Below are positions 25,027-33,817 of a stretch of DNA of 64,000 nucleotides, one piece after another. The DNA lies in the NCBI GenBank assembly GCA_964586765.1, contig CAZPHN010000002.1, positions 1-64,000 of the forward strand. The letters run 5' to 3'. The notes under the pieces are model-generated. The model was not told the DNA's origin. It did not search any database and saw nothing but the letters and a program-made list of their open reading frames with translations. This DNA is from UBA3263 sp964586765 (GTDB lineage Bacteria; Bacteroidota; Bacteroidia; Bacteroidales; Muribaculaceae). Within the stretch, counting starts at the first letter, position 1. Every line of letters begins with the position of its first letter. A program made the translations under genes and the position numbers.

Positions 25027-26873
25027 TAATTTACCTTCGTGGTGGCGATGGTGCCGTCCGGAAGGGTAGCGCGGACAATGTAGATGCCGGCGGGCTGAGG
25101 CTGACGCCAGTTGACGGGATGACCGGCGGCATTGTAGACTGCTACCTTGCTGACCGGCGTCAGGATGGCGATGCTGCCGTCGAGCGCACGCACCGCGCGC
25201 AGGGTTCCGGTTTTGGATGCGGAAATTTCGCCGATGCCGGTTGCCGCGGGAACGAAGGGGCGGCTGTCACCGGAGTTGAGCACGTAGTTGTCGGCATTGT
25301 TCGAACTGTCGAAACGATGGATGAAGGCTACGACATGACAGTTGTCGGCGTTCCATTTTTTGTCAAATTCCGGAAGGGTAAATTCAACGGAATAGTAACC
25401 TTCGGCATCGAATTCAAGCTTGTCGCCGGTCGACACTTCCGTAAGGTTTGCGCGGATTACGCCATTGTGGCGGAAGGTCTTGACCATGTCTTCCGGAGCA
25501 TCGTCGGCTACACTGGCGTTGACGCCGAGCTGCGGATAGTCGGGCAGAGGTTTGATATCATCCTCAATAAGGTATGCTGAGAGGCATACTTTGCCGTCGG
25601 CGGTCTTGGAGCCGGTGCTTACTTTGCCGTGAACCGTTACGGTTTTGCCTTCAATGTCAACATTGACCAGAGCAAGGGCGGGAACATGTTGCGCGGCAAG
25701 CATTTTTTCGAGATATGGAGCTGTTGAAGCCTCATATGCGCCGAAAATCACCTCCGTTTCGCCGGGAAGGTATGAACGGTCATACATTACCGCCGGATTG
25801 CGTTGGTTACTGGGTGTGCCGAACATGAAGAGGAGATCAAGGTCAACCGGCTGGGTCAGTTTGTCGGGATTGAAGCCGGCGTGGTGTGCCACATAGGTAT
25901 GCGGACGGTTGAACTCCTCGCGTGCGCGATCCATGTAGTAAATCATGAACGGGCAGTTTACGCATGTCAGACCGGTCCACTCCTCAATCAGCGGAATGCG
26001 TGTAAAGACGTCGCGCGTAATGTAAAGGTGAGTGGTTGACTCATAGCCTTTGGTCTCGGTGCCGTTTATCGCGCTTACGTGGGTCGTGAACGGGCTGTCA
26101 GTGCTTTCTTCGGCAGGAGAGACAAGGGTTGCGTCAATTTGTGCCACACCGAAGGGCTCGATATTGGCGTTGAGGTCAACCGAACCGTGGCCGAAGTCAA
26201 CGGTCAGTGAGCTGACCGGCTTGCTCGAGAGGTTCTTGACGTTGATTTTAGCGTCAAATTCAGCTGAGGGAGCAATCAGTTGAGGGTAGTCCGAAACTGA
26301 GGCGGTGGCGGCAGGAGCCTCCAGCACTTTGGCGTCACCGTCAATTATTGCCTGCAACAGGACAGAGCCTTTCGCGCCGGTGTCTTGCCAGCCGCTCAGG
26401 GCTATGTTGATGAAGTTGACATTTGACGGTGAGGGGATTTTTGATGCCAAGATAGGATAGCTGCCCGATGCACCTTGGGTTTCGTAGACGCTGTAACCTA
26501 TGTAAATGTCATCCTCGCCAATCTCGATTGGTTCGGTGAACGTATAGTTCTTCCAGCCTTGTGTAAGCCAGCAGTCTTTTCTGATTACGTCAGCTTCGAG
26601 CGAGCCTACGCGGGCAATGATGGAGCCTTTACGCTCCACATTGTTGCGCAGTTTGGCGCGTACGCCGGTAATCTTGCTACCCTTGAGGGCTGCTACCTGA
26701 GGCATTTCTGACGGGCTGAGGCGAATCATAACTTCAATGTTATTGTTCTTGCCTGAGCCTTGGGCTGAGGTCGCTTCATCGGGAGCGTCGACGGGACAGA
26801 AACCATAGTTAAAGGTTTCTGCCCCGAGGGTCAAGGGTAAGAGGAGGGTGAGAGATAAGAGAAATTTCTTCAT
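25026..26873 (-). CDS. Secreted Omp28-like protein with thioredoxin-like CxxC and T9SS-like tail
   Basis: 615 residues with signal peptide MKKFLLSLTLLLPLTLGA. The middle shows a redox-type motif, EEWTGLTCVNCPFMIYYM, with a CxxC in the place used by thioredoxin-fold Omp28-related proteins of Bacteroidota (PF11551). The C-terminal 60 residues (SKVAVYNAAGHPVNW ... PAGIYIVRATLPDG) look like a T9SS sorting or anchoring domain. The gene overlaps the stop of its upstream paralogue in an ATGA (26870-26873), so both are made together. The biological role of the family is not known; a surface or periplasmic thiol function is inference from the CxxC. Confidence 0.75.
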   Translation of the reverse strand: MKKFLLSLTLLLPLTLGAETFNYGFCPVDAPDEATSAQGSGKNNNIEVMIRLSPSEMPQVAALKGSKITGVRAKLRNNVERKGSIIARVGSLEADVIRKDCWLTQGWKNYTFTEPIEIGEDDIYIGYSVYETQGASGSYPILASKIPSPSNVNFINIALSGWQDTGAKGSVLLQAIIDGDAKVLEAPAATASVSDYPQLIAPSAEFDAKINVKNLSSKPVSSLTVDFGHGSVDLNANIEPFGVAQIDATLVSPAEESTDSPFTTHVSAINGTETKGYESTTHLYITRDVFTRIPLIEEWTGLTCVNCPFMIYYMDRAREEFNRPHTYVAHHAGFNPDKLTQPVDLDLLFMFGTPSNQRNPAVMYDRSYLPGETEVIFGAYEASTAPYLEKMLAAQHVPALALVNVDIEGKTVTVHGKVSTGSKTADGKVCLSAYLIEDDIKPLPDYPQLGVNASVADDAPEDMVKTFRHNGVIRANLTEVSTGDKLEFDAEGYYSVEFTLPEFDKKWNADNCHVVAFIHRFDSSNNADNYVLNSGDSRPFVPAATGIGEISASKTGTLRAVRALDGSIAILTPVSKVAVYNAAGHPVNWRQPQPAGIYIVRATLPDGTIATTKVN

Positions 26874-28828
26874 TTAACGAGTATTTTCTTTCCGTTGATT
26901 ATGTTGATGCCGCGGACGGGAGTGGTCAGGCGACGACCCTGAAGGTCGAAGATGCCTCCGCCGACGGGACGTGAGGTCTCAATCTGGCTGATACCTGACT
27001 CACCGTATGATTCTTTGTAGGTCTGGGTAAGCGGTTCTTCGGCAGTGTTGAGTACGTCCATTTTGAGGAAGTGGTTTGTCTCGGGTCGCTGGATTACTGC
27101 GATGACGAGCATGTGGTCGGTATTCCATGCAGGATTGTCAAGTTCTACCGAGAAGGTCTTGACAAAGTCGCTGCCCGGTTCGAGGGTTTCACCCCAGAAG
27201 TCGGTGATGGTTTCGCGAACTACTCTGTAGTGGTCAAACATACCGCCGGGGAAACGCTCTTCAATTCCGCTGGTTTCCGGGAATTCCTGAGATTCAGACC
27301 AGATTGTTTCTTCAACTACGAAGATTGAGAGTTTTGCCTTCTCGCCTTCGGGAAGCAGGTCGGCAATGGTACCTGATGCCTTGATGGTGGCGATATGGGT
27401 TTCGGGGTTGAATTCGTTTTCGAGTTCAACGGATGCGAAAGTGGGGGTATTGAGTGCCTCCGGCATGAAGTAAGCGTTTGCCTGAGGGTAGGGGGTACCG
27501 ATGCAGATGGGGTTATCAACGGTGTTCTTACCGCTTAATTCAATGTTCTCCATCTTGATGACACGGTCAATACATGCTGAAGGTATCTTAACCATGTTGA
27601 TGTTTTCGCTGCTCAGTTTGATTGCCCAGCGGTCAGCATCGCTCAGCTCGATTGTGGTATTCTCGCCTTCGATAAATGCGGGGGTATCGATGGGGTTCTG
27701 GGCGAACTTGTCGCTGGTGTGCTGAGGCAGGTAGGTTACACGACCCTTGAAGTCTTGCAGCGAGGGAATAACCGCATCTTTTTCGTTGATGCCTGACTGA
27801 TAGTCTGTTTCACTGCAGTAGTATTCATAGAGGGGGCGGCGGATATGCTTCATGGCTTCCTGAGCGGGAACGCCAATCAGGTCGAAGTCAACTGATGAGT
27901 CCTTCTCGAGTGCATTGTTTTCTTCGCCGTTTACTTTGGTAATGCTCAATGTATGCTTGCCGGTTCCGAGTACGTTTACGGGAATCTTGATGGGGCTTCT
28001 GTTATTTGATTCGAAACCTAAGGGCATCGGATTTCCGTCAATCGTGATGGTTTTGCTTGCGGTTTCTTCACCATATTTTAATGTAAGCTCAAAGCTTGAG
28101 ATAGGTGTCGTTCCGTCGTTTCTAAGGAAGAAATAGACGTTGGTGGGTGTACCTACGGGGCAGATGTTGGGCATGAATGCGTCTACAATCTGAAGTGCGC
28201 CCGAATAGTTCTCTGATGGAAGTTCGATGATGGCTTTTAATGCGACGTTATTGCCGTAAGGAACGACGGATTTGATGTCGATCCAGTTATCGGGTTCGGT
28301 TATGCTGAGATTGTCAGTCTCTGCGATGAAAACTGAGTTATCAGGCGCGGTCTGTGTGTTACCTGCAATACCGATGATGTGTTTGTTTGCGGGCTGACTG
28401 GTGTAGAGACCAAGGAACATGTCTTCTTCGAGATTCTCGGGAATGGTCCATCCTTTGTCAAAAAGAACGTCTGTAAGAGCACCGTAGTAGCCATTGAATT
28501 TTTCAAAGGAAACATAGTCGGTTGTTGAGGCTACGTTTTCGCCGGTGAGTGAGCCTTGGCGGAGGAATGCATGGATTTCATGGTCTTTGCTTCCATCGGC
28601 GGCACCAAATTTAAAGCCGACAATGCGTCCGCCATTATATTTGCTCAATGCATTATGGGGTATACGGATTGCAACGCCTACGTTTGCGTCATAAGTAAGG
28701 ACAAGACCGTCACCCATGTAGATGCTGTTATCGGATTGGCAGTAACTGAATTCGGTTGTTGCCGGTTCATCTGCAAAGGCAGGAATGAAGGCAGCTCCGA
28801 GAAGCAGGGAAAGTAGTAATTTTTTCAT
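26870..28828 (-). CDS. Secreted Omp28-like paralogue lacking the CxxC, with T9SS-like tail
   Basis: 652 residues from the ATG at 28828 (signal peptide MKKLLLSLLLGAAFIPAFA). A further in-frame ATG at 28882 would prepend 18 non-signal residues and lies upstream of the -7 box, so it is rejected. The layout matches the downstream gene: an N-terminal jelly-roll-like part (AIRIPHNALSKYNGGRIVGF), a repeat of Ig-like segments, then RRPLYEYYCSETDYQSGINE at the place of the thioredoxin motif, where the second cysteine is missing. The tail GGIFDLQGRRLTTPVRGINI ... KKILVK is a typical C-terminal T9SS-type module. First gene of the pair; promoter box at 28860-28867. Function unknown. Confidence 0.72.
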   Translation of the reverse strand: MKKLLLSLLLGAAFIPAFADEPATTEFSYCQSDNSIYMGDGLVLTYDANVGVAIRIPHNALSKYNGGRIVGFKFGAADGSKDHEIHAFLRQGSLTGENVASTTDYVSFEKFNGYYGALTDVLFDKGWTIPENLEEDMFLGLYTSQPANKHIIGIAGNTQTAPDNSVFIAETDNLSITEPDNWIDIKSVVPYGNNVALKAIIELPSENYSGALQIVDAFMPNICPVGTPTNVYFFLRNDGTTPISSFELTLKYGEETASKTITIDGNPMPLGFESNNRSPIKIPVNVLGTGKHTLSITKVNGEENNALEKDSSVDFDLIGVPAQEAMKHIRRPLYEYYCSETDYQSGINEKDAVIPSLQDFKGRVTYLPQHTSDKFAQNPIDTPAFIEGENTTIELSDADRWAIKLSSENINMVKIPSACIDRVIKMENIELSGKNTVDNPICIGTPYPQANAYFMPEALNTPTFASVELENEFNPETHIATIKASGTIADLLPEGEKAKLSIFVVEETIWSESQEFPETSGIEERFPGGMFDHYRVVRETITDFWGETLEPGSDFVKTFSVELDNPAWNTDHMLVIAVIQRPETNHFLKMDVLNTAEEPLTQTYKESYGESGISQIETSRPVGGGIFDLQGRRLTTPVRGINIINGKKILVK

Positions 28829-28859
28829 ATGTTGGTGTTGTTTTGATTGATTTATTGTG

Positions 28860-28867
28860 CAAAAATA
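28860..28867 (-). promoter_or_regulatory. -7 box for the Omp28-like operon
   Basis: TATTTTTG on the minus strand, 31 bases upstream of the ATG at 28828. Confidence 0.5.
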
Positions 28868-28914
28868 GGTAAACAATCCCACTACCGCAAATTTTTAACG
28901 CATTATTCGTGCTT

Positions 28915-29802
28915 TTATTGCTTTTTTTCTTGTGGCAGCGGGGCTGGGACGCCTTTTTCGCCTAATTGGGTTGGAGAGATTTCACGTCTGATTTCGTCGA
29001 CCAGCCCGTCGGTTATGAAGGCGCGTTGGAGTGTCGGTCCGCCCTCAATCAGGATTGACGTTATTCCTTCCTCTTTGTAAAGTCGGCGCAGTTGAGAGTC
29101 TAATGTCTCCGAGCGTGTAAACCTTATGCGGCGGGGGTTACGTCCGCCGGGAAAATGGCGAGTGTCAAGCCGGGGACTGTCCATCAGTTCTGTACCTGAG
29201 CCGACGGCAATGGCGTCGAAGGTCGACCGGTAGCGATGGACGGCAACCTGACCGGCGGGAGTAGAAATCTTTAGCGGAGGTTCTTGCGGTGTGCGCAGAC
29301 GGTCAACGTATCCGTCGGCGGTTTCAGCCCACTTAAGGGCGACGAACGGACGTCCGAGGGTGTGGGCGGTAAAGAAGCGTCGGTTAAGTTCCCTGCACTC
29401 TTTTTCAAGTTCTTTAGATGCGAAAAGGACCTCAACGCCTGCCTCACGGAGCATTTCAACACCGCGACCGTGAACTTTGGAAAACGGGTCAATGCAGCCA
29501 ATTACAACCCGCGGAATCTTTTTGTCAATTATCAGCTTGGCGCAGGGTGGGGTTTTTCCGTAATGGGCACAAGGCTCGAGGGTCACATAGATTGTAGCTG
29601 TTGTCAGGTCTGCGCCTTTTCGCTCGGCGTCGGCCACGGCATTGACCTCGGCGTGACCCTCGCCGCAGCGGCGATGAAATCCTTCGCCCAAAATTCTCCC
29701 GTCGGGTCCGACAATCACTGCCCCGACCATCGGATTCGGGTGTGCCCCTATCTCACCAAGCCGCGCCAGCTCCAACGCCCTCCTCATATATTTTTCTTCC
29801 AT
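28915..29802 (-). CDS. ribD: Riboflavin biosynthesis protein RibD (deaminase/reductase)
   Basis: 295 residues. The N-terminal half is the zinc pyrimidine deaminase with ligands H50 (GHAEVNA), C78 and C87 (LEPCAHYGKTPPC) and catalytic E52. The C-terminal half is the NADPH-dependent reductase domain (PFVALKWAETADGYVD; DAIAVGSGTELMDSPRLDTR; ITSILIEGGPTLQRAFI). Together they carry out two early steps of riboflavin synthesis. The reductase end is short compared with E. coli RibD (367 residues), finishing soon after the GGPTL motif, so reductase activity should be checked. It is not in an operon with ribBA (44427-45650). Confidence 0.92.
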   Translation of the reverse strand: MEEKYMRRALELARLGEIGAHPNPMVGAVIVGPDGRILGEGFHRRCGEGHAEVNAVADAERKGADLTTATIYVTLEPCAHYGKTPPCAKLIIDKKIPRVVIGCIDPFSKVHGRGVEMLREAGVEVLFASKELEKECRELNRRFFTAHTLGRPFVALKWAETADGYVDRLRTPQEPPLKISTPAGQVAVHRYRSTFDAIAVGSGTELMDSPRLDTRHFPGGRNPRRIRFTRSETLDSQLRRLYKEEGITSILIEGGPTLQRAFITDGLVDEIRREISPTQLGEKGVPAPLPQEKKQ

Positions 29803-29862
29803 TACTGTTTAGTCTTTGATTTTAAGATTTATGTTTTTGTGTTATATCTTTTTTGCGACTTC

Positions 29863-29919
29863 GAACTGCAGTATTTTGCAACTTTTCGGATTGTAAACTG
29901 CAGTATTTTGCAAGTTTTT
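29863..29919. repeat. Downstream repeat pair of ATPase locus 2 (2 copies, 32-nt period)
   Basis: Two copies of the 25-nt repeat with core CTGCAGTATTTTGCA start at 29863 and 29895, exactly 32 nt apart. The second copy ends at the first base of the ATPase stop codon (29919-29921 on the minus strand). Same sequence and same orientation as the six-copy array at 31233-31417. Confidence 0.95.
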
Positions 29920-31202
29920 TATATTTGGTTGTTTACCAACCACTCGCAAACTGGTTTGATTTGTATTTTCAATCCGTTTTGTTCAATATTTCCACTTTCA
30001 CTCTCGGTCAGGAGCAGGAGGTCTTTGCATTTTGTTTTTTTAGCGGCTGTAATGAGACCGTTAATTTCCCTGCGTAGAGTTCGCGGATTACTTATGTTAT
30101 ATGATACCTGTATAGCTTGAATTGTGTCACGTCCATTGCATATGATGAAGTCACATTCACTGCGTCCACTTTCATTCATATAGTATATGTCGTAGCCGTT
30201 CATAAGACATCTGCGCTTTAATTCTATAAAAATGATGGTCTCCATTCTCCATCCATAGTTTTCGCTACTGAAGGCATCTTTTCGTTTATCCATCAGTGAG
30301 GTATCGATACAGTAATATTTCTCGCCAACTAATCTCTGTCGACTTTTGGGAGAGTATTTATGGAGATTTAGTAGCAGATATGCTTTACAGATGTATCCGA
30401 GATAATTCTGGAGAGTATTGGTTGAGTTAAACCCGAGTTCTTTTGCAGTCTTTTCTGCGGATATGATTGCCGGCGCGACATTCATTACATGATTTGCAAG
30501 GGTTTCGAACTGCATAGCGTTTCGAACTTTGAATCGCTGTTCTATATCCCGCTGGAGTATGGCGTTTGTCAAGTCTGTTATGTAGGCTCGTTTGTCACGT
30601 ATGTTCAGGAGTTCCGGAAACCCACCGTGTATCTGATATTCATTGAATGCGTGACGGCGGAGTGCTTTTTTTTCAGTTGATGGACTTGTTATATCGACCT
30701 CCTTACATTCGCAATATTCTTGGAAGGATAGTGGAAATAGGTTGATAACGTGGTGTCTGCCGGTAAGATGGGTTGCGAGGTCACTACTTAGTAATTTTGC
30801 ATTTGACCCTGTTATGATTATTTTTATGTCACGTCGAAGAAGTCTGTTTACAAAAAAATGCCAGCCCTCTATATTTTGTATTTCATCAAAAAACAGGTGC
30901 GTGAAATTTCCATATAAGGTGTAGAGTGTTTCAAGAACAATATTTAGGTCGGATGCATTCAAAAGGGCGAGGTTTTCATCATCGAAGTTAACGTAGGCGT
31001 ATTTTACTCCTGCTTCTGTCAGTGCTTGATAGCACATTGTTGATTTTCCGCAGCGTCTAACCCCGATTACAACCTGAGCCAATGGGCTTTCAAGTTCAAT
31101 CAAATCCTGCTCCATGCGTCGACAGAACTTCTTATTTTTTTTTCTATCAAGTTCTTCGCGTTGGTCTATTAATGTCTGTTCAAGTTGTGTTCGGTCTATC
31201 AT
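29919..31202 (-). CDS. AAA_14 / DUF4143 ATPase, repeat-flanked (locus 2)
   Basis: 427 residues. The N-terminal ATPase has Walker A GVRRCGKST at 47-55, Walker B LFFDE at 103-107 and a sensor IITGSNAKLLSSDLATHLTG near 129-148. The C-terminal DUF4143 part has the nuclease-like ECDFI at 349-353 (E349, D351), but the later ExK position reads QVS (365-367), so catalysis is doubtful. It differs here from the ATPase at 7929-9203. Direct repeats with a 32-nt period flank the gene: two copies after the stop and six before the start. Its -7 box (31221-31228) is 18 bases upstream, and the first repeat covers the -33 region. Translation context and function are unknown. The family recurs many times in Bacteroidota genomes. 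Confidence 0.88.
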   Translation of the reverse strand: MIDRTQLEQTLIDQREELDRKKNKKFCRRMEQDLIELESPLAQVVIGVRRCGKSTMCYQALTEAGVKYAYVNFDDENLALLNASDLNIVLETLYTLYGNFTHLFFDEIQNIEGWHFFVNRLLRRDIKIIITGSNAKLLSSDLATHLTGRHHVINLFPLSFQEYCECKEVDITSPSTEKKALRRHAFNEYQIHGGFPELLNIRDKRAYITDLTNAILQRDIEQRFKVRNAMQFETLANHVMNVAPAIISAEKTAKELGFNSTNTLQNYLGYICKAYLLLNLHKYSPKSRQRLVGEKYYCIDTSLMDKRKDAFSSENYGWRMETIIFIELKRRCLMNGYDIYYMNESGRSECDFIICNGRDTIQAIQVSYNISNPRTLRREINGLITAAKKTKCKDLLLLTESESGNIEQNGLKIQIKPVCEWLVNNQI

Positions 31203-31220
31203 ACAGTCTTTTATTTACTG

Positions 31221-31228
31221 CAAATTTA
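31221..31228 (-). promoter_or_regulatory. -7 box for ATPase locus 2
   Basis: TAAATTTG on the minus strand. A TTGC 19 bases further upstream (31248-31251) is a possible -33 element and lies inside repeat copy 1. Confidence 0.55.
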
Positions 31229-31232
31229 CAAT

Positions 31233-31417
31233 AAACTGCAGTATTTTGCAAGTTTTTAGGCTCAAAACTGCAGTATTTTGCAGGTTTTTGGTCTTTAAAC
31301 TGCAGTATTTTGCAAATTTTTAGGCTCCAAACTGCAGTATTTTGCAAGTTTTTGGTCTCCAAACTGCAGTATTTTGCAGGTTTTGGGTCTTCAAACTGCA
31401 GTATTTTGCAAGTTTTT
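31233..31417. repeat. Upstream repeat array of ATPase locus 2 (6 x 32 nt)
   Basis: Six copies of a 25-nt repeat (AAA, core CTGCAGTATTTTGCA, then A or G, then GTTTTT) start at 31233, 31265, 31297, 31329, 31361 and 31393: a constant 32-nt step. The 7-base linkers alternate between AGGCTC-type and GGTCTY-type, which implies a 64-bp higher-order unit. Each repeat is an imperfect dyad (AAACTGCA, six bases, TGCA-A/G-GTTT). The last copy ends at the uvrC stop codon. No cas genes are present. Confidence 0.97.
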
Positions 31418-33237
31418 CACTCTTCATTTTTCATTTTTAATTTATTGAAGAGGGTTGTGGCTTTGGAGGAGCCGATGAGTTCGGTCAACTGGGGTAGGGT
31501 AGCCTGTTTGATGCGGGAAACTGAGCGGAACTTCTTGAGTAACAGTTCTTTAGTTTTTGGTCCGATTCCGGGGATATTGTCTAATTCGCTGACTGTCTGC
31601 GATTTGCTGCGGCGGTCGCGATGGTGCGTTATGCCGAAACGGTGTGCCTCATCGCGCATATGTTGAATTACCTTCAGCGTTTCGGAATTTTTGTCGATGT
31701 AAAGCGGAATGCTATCGCCGGGGAAGTATATTTCCTCGAGGCGTTTGGCTATACCGACAACGGAAATTACCCCACGCAGTCCTATTGAGTCAAGAGTCTC
31801 GACAGCTGCCGAGAGCTGCCCTTTGCCGCCGTCCACAACTATGAGCTGAGGCAAGTCGTCGGGTGACTCCTGCATCAATCGCGTGTATCGTCGCGTCAAG
31901 ACTTCTTTCATCGAGGCGAAGTCATCAGGACCTTCTACCGTTTTGATGATAAAATGTCGGTAGTCCTTTTTGGCGGGTTTGGCATTGCGGAAAACTACGC
32001 AGCTGCTGACCGGATTTGTGCCCTGTATGTTCGAGTTGTCAAAACATTCAATATGGCGTGGAAGTTCCGGCAGGCGGAAATCCTGTTGAATCCGGGTTAG
32101 AGTCTTCATTATTCTCTGCTCGGGATTGAGCTTTTCGCGTTGAGCCTCGACATCAAGGCGAGCCTGTTTTGCATTTCGTTCACTCATCTGGAGTAGTTTT
32201 GCGCGGTCGCCGCGTTGGGGGATTACGAAGTTGACACCTTCATGTTCGGTGGCGGGTTGTGAAGCCACGACTACCTCGCCGTAGGTTATGCCGAGCCTCT
32301 GTGCAACTTCGCTCATGGCGTAATCTAAAATCTCTCCCGATGTTTCTTCCATGGAGCGGGTATAGTGGAGCGTCAGGGCTTTGACCACAGCTCCGCGGCG
32401 AAGGTGCATGTAATTTACAAAGACATCCTTGTCGCCTTCATCGCTAATGCCGAACACGTCAATCTGGTCGAGCACCTGCGAGATGATTACCGATTTGCTC
32501 TGATACCGGTCTATGAGGTCATATTTCTTTTTCAGTTCATGTGCTTCCTCGAAGCGCAATTCTTCTGAGAGCCGAACCATCTGTTCCTTCAGGTAAGAAA
32601 GTAGCTGACCAGTTTCCCCTTTTAAAATAAGTTTTATCCGCTCGATATTTTCGGCATATTCTTTCTGGTCGACTAATCCTACGCAGCAACCGCCGCATTT
32701 TTTCATGTGGTATTCGAGGCAGAGTTTACCCTTGCCGCGCGCAATGTAGTCGGGGGTGATTGCGTGGCGGCAGTTGCGGATAGGGTAGAGTTCATGGACC
32801 AGATTGAGAACCGCTTTTGCCGATGCCGTGTCTGTATACGGACCGAAATATTTCGAGCCGTCCTTAAGCCTTTCGCGGGTCATGAAAACGCGTGGAAAAT
32901 ACTCGTTGGTGACTACAATCCACGGGTATGATTTATCATCTTTCAGGAGTACATTATAGCGTGGCTTGTACTCCTTTATCATCGAGTTTTCGAGGTTGAG
33001 CGCGTCCTGTTCGGTGGGGACAACTATATAGCTTACGTCGGCTATGGCGCGCACAAGCAGGTTTGTGCGCACAACGTCGTGCGTACGGTTAAAGTATGAG
33101 CTGACCCTCCGCTTCAGGTTGACAGCTTTGCCTACATAGATTACCGTACCCTCGGAGTCATAATAGGTGTAGACTCCGGGGGTAGTAGGCATTCGCGATA
33201 TTTTATCGCGCAGTTCTTGGCTTTTCTGGTGCTTCAA
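31417..33237 (-). CDS. uvrC: Excinuclease ABC subunit C
   Basis: 606 residues. UvrC makes both incisions around DNA lesions in nucleotide excision repair. The N-terminal GIY-YIG nuclease is visible (TPGVYTYYDSEGTVIYVGKA), followed by a UVR helical motif (RLSEELRFEEAHELKKKYD), the RNase H-like second nuclease (IECFDNSNIQGTNPVSSCVV; IVVDGGKGQLSAA) and a C-terminal helix-hairpin-helix (DNIPGIGPKTKELLLKKF). The start overlaps the apt stop (33234-33237), so the two are coupled. The stop codon TGA abuts the six-copy repeat array of ATPase locus 2 with no terminator between. Confidence 0.97.
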   Translation of the reverse strand: MKHQKSQELRDKISRMPTTPGVYTYYDSEGTVIYVGKAVNLKRRVSSYFNRTHDVVRTNLLVRAIADVSYIVVPTEQDALNLENSMIKEYKPRYNVLLKDDKSYPWIVVTNEYFPRVFMTRERLKDGSKYFGPYTDTASAKAVLNLVHELYPIRNCRHAITPDYIARGKGKLCLEYHMKKCGGCCVGLVDQKEYAENIERIKLILKGETGQLLSYLKEQMVRLSEELRFEEAHELKKKYDLIDRYQSKSVIISQVLDQIDVFGISDEGDKDVFVNYMHLRRGAVVKALTLHYTRSMEETSGEILDYAMSEVAQRLGITYGEVVVASQPATEHEGVNFVIPQRGDRAKLLQMSERNAKQARLDVEAQREKLNPEQRIMKTLTRIQQDFRLPELPRHIECFDNSNIQGTNPVSSCVVFRNAKPAKKDYRHFIIKTVEGPDDFASMKEVLTRRYTRLMQESPDDLPQLIVVDGGKGQLSAAVETLDSIGLRGVISVVGIAKRLEEIYFPGDSIPLYIDKNSETLKVIQHMRDEAHRFGITHHRDRRSKSQTVSELDNIPGIGPKTKELLLKKFRSVSRIKQATLPQLTELIGSSKATTLFNKLKMKNEE

Positions 33238-33752
33238 TAGGTGATGAGTGAAGTTACCTCGGCGTCAGCGGGAAGTTTGGCTCTGCCGTTGAGCGCGCTT
33301 ATTTCTATGATGAAGTTGATGTAGATTTTCTTAGGGTTCATCGATTTGATGAGTTCGTAGGCGGCAGCCATGGTGCCTCCGGTAGCGAGCACGTCATCAT
33401 GGAGAACCACAACATCATCTTCGGTAATTGCGTCGCGATGGATTTCGATGGTGTCGGTGCCATACTCTTTCTGATAGGTGGTAGAGATGGTGTCGGCGGG
33501 AAGTTTGCCCGGTTTGCGGGCGGGAACGAATCCTGCGCCGAGTTCAAAGGCGAGGATTGAGCCGCCAATGAAGCCGCGGCTCTCGATACCTACGACTTTG
33601 GTGACGCCTTTATCGCGATAGAGTTGTCCGAGGTCCCAGCCGATAATGTGGAGGGCGCGCGGGTCCTTGAACACTGTGGTGAGGTCTTTGAAGATGACAC
33701 CCTTCTGGGGGAAGTCAACTACGTCGCGAACGTGTTTCTTAATGTATTCCAT
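33234..33752 (-). CDS. apt: Adenine phosphoribosyltransferase
   Basis: 172 residues. Apt salvages adenine to AMP with PRPP. The PRPP-binding loop VVVLHDDVLATGGTM is at 114-128, and VGIESRGFIGG near 54-64 is the second family motif. Length matches the family (170-180). Upstream of uvrC in the same operon with a 4-base overlap. The 65 bases between apt and mnmG contain the parS site. Confidence 0.96.
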   Translation of the reverse strand: MEYIKKHVRDVVDFPQKGVIFKDLTTVFKDPRALHIIGWDLGQLYRDKGVTKVVGIESRGFIGGSILAFELGAGFVPARKPGKLPADTISTTYQKEYGTDTIEIHRDAITEDDVVVLHDDVLATGGTMAAAYELIKSMNPKKIYINFIIEISALNGRAKLPADAEVTSLITY

Positions 33753-33800
33753 TGTTTGAGAATTTATTTGTTAATTGGTTGAATTTTCGCTTGTTAATCA

Positions 33801-33816
33801 TGTTTCACGTGAAACA
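33801..33816. other. parS centromere-like site (ParB binding site)
   Basis: TGTTTCACGTGAAACA is a perfect 16-bp palindrome identical to the widely conserved chromosomal parS consensus. It lies one base after the mnmG stop, in the short gap before apt. ParB would load here for chromosome segregation; parA/parB are not in the window. Confidence 0.93.
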
Positions 33817-33817
33817 T

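Noticed and set aside
31233..31417. CRISPR-like array (25-nt repeats, regular spacing)
   Set aside because: Spacers are only 7-8 bases and are themselves similar to each other, and no cas genes are near; this is a tandem direct repeat.
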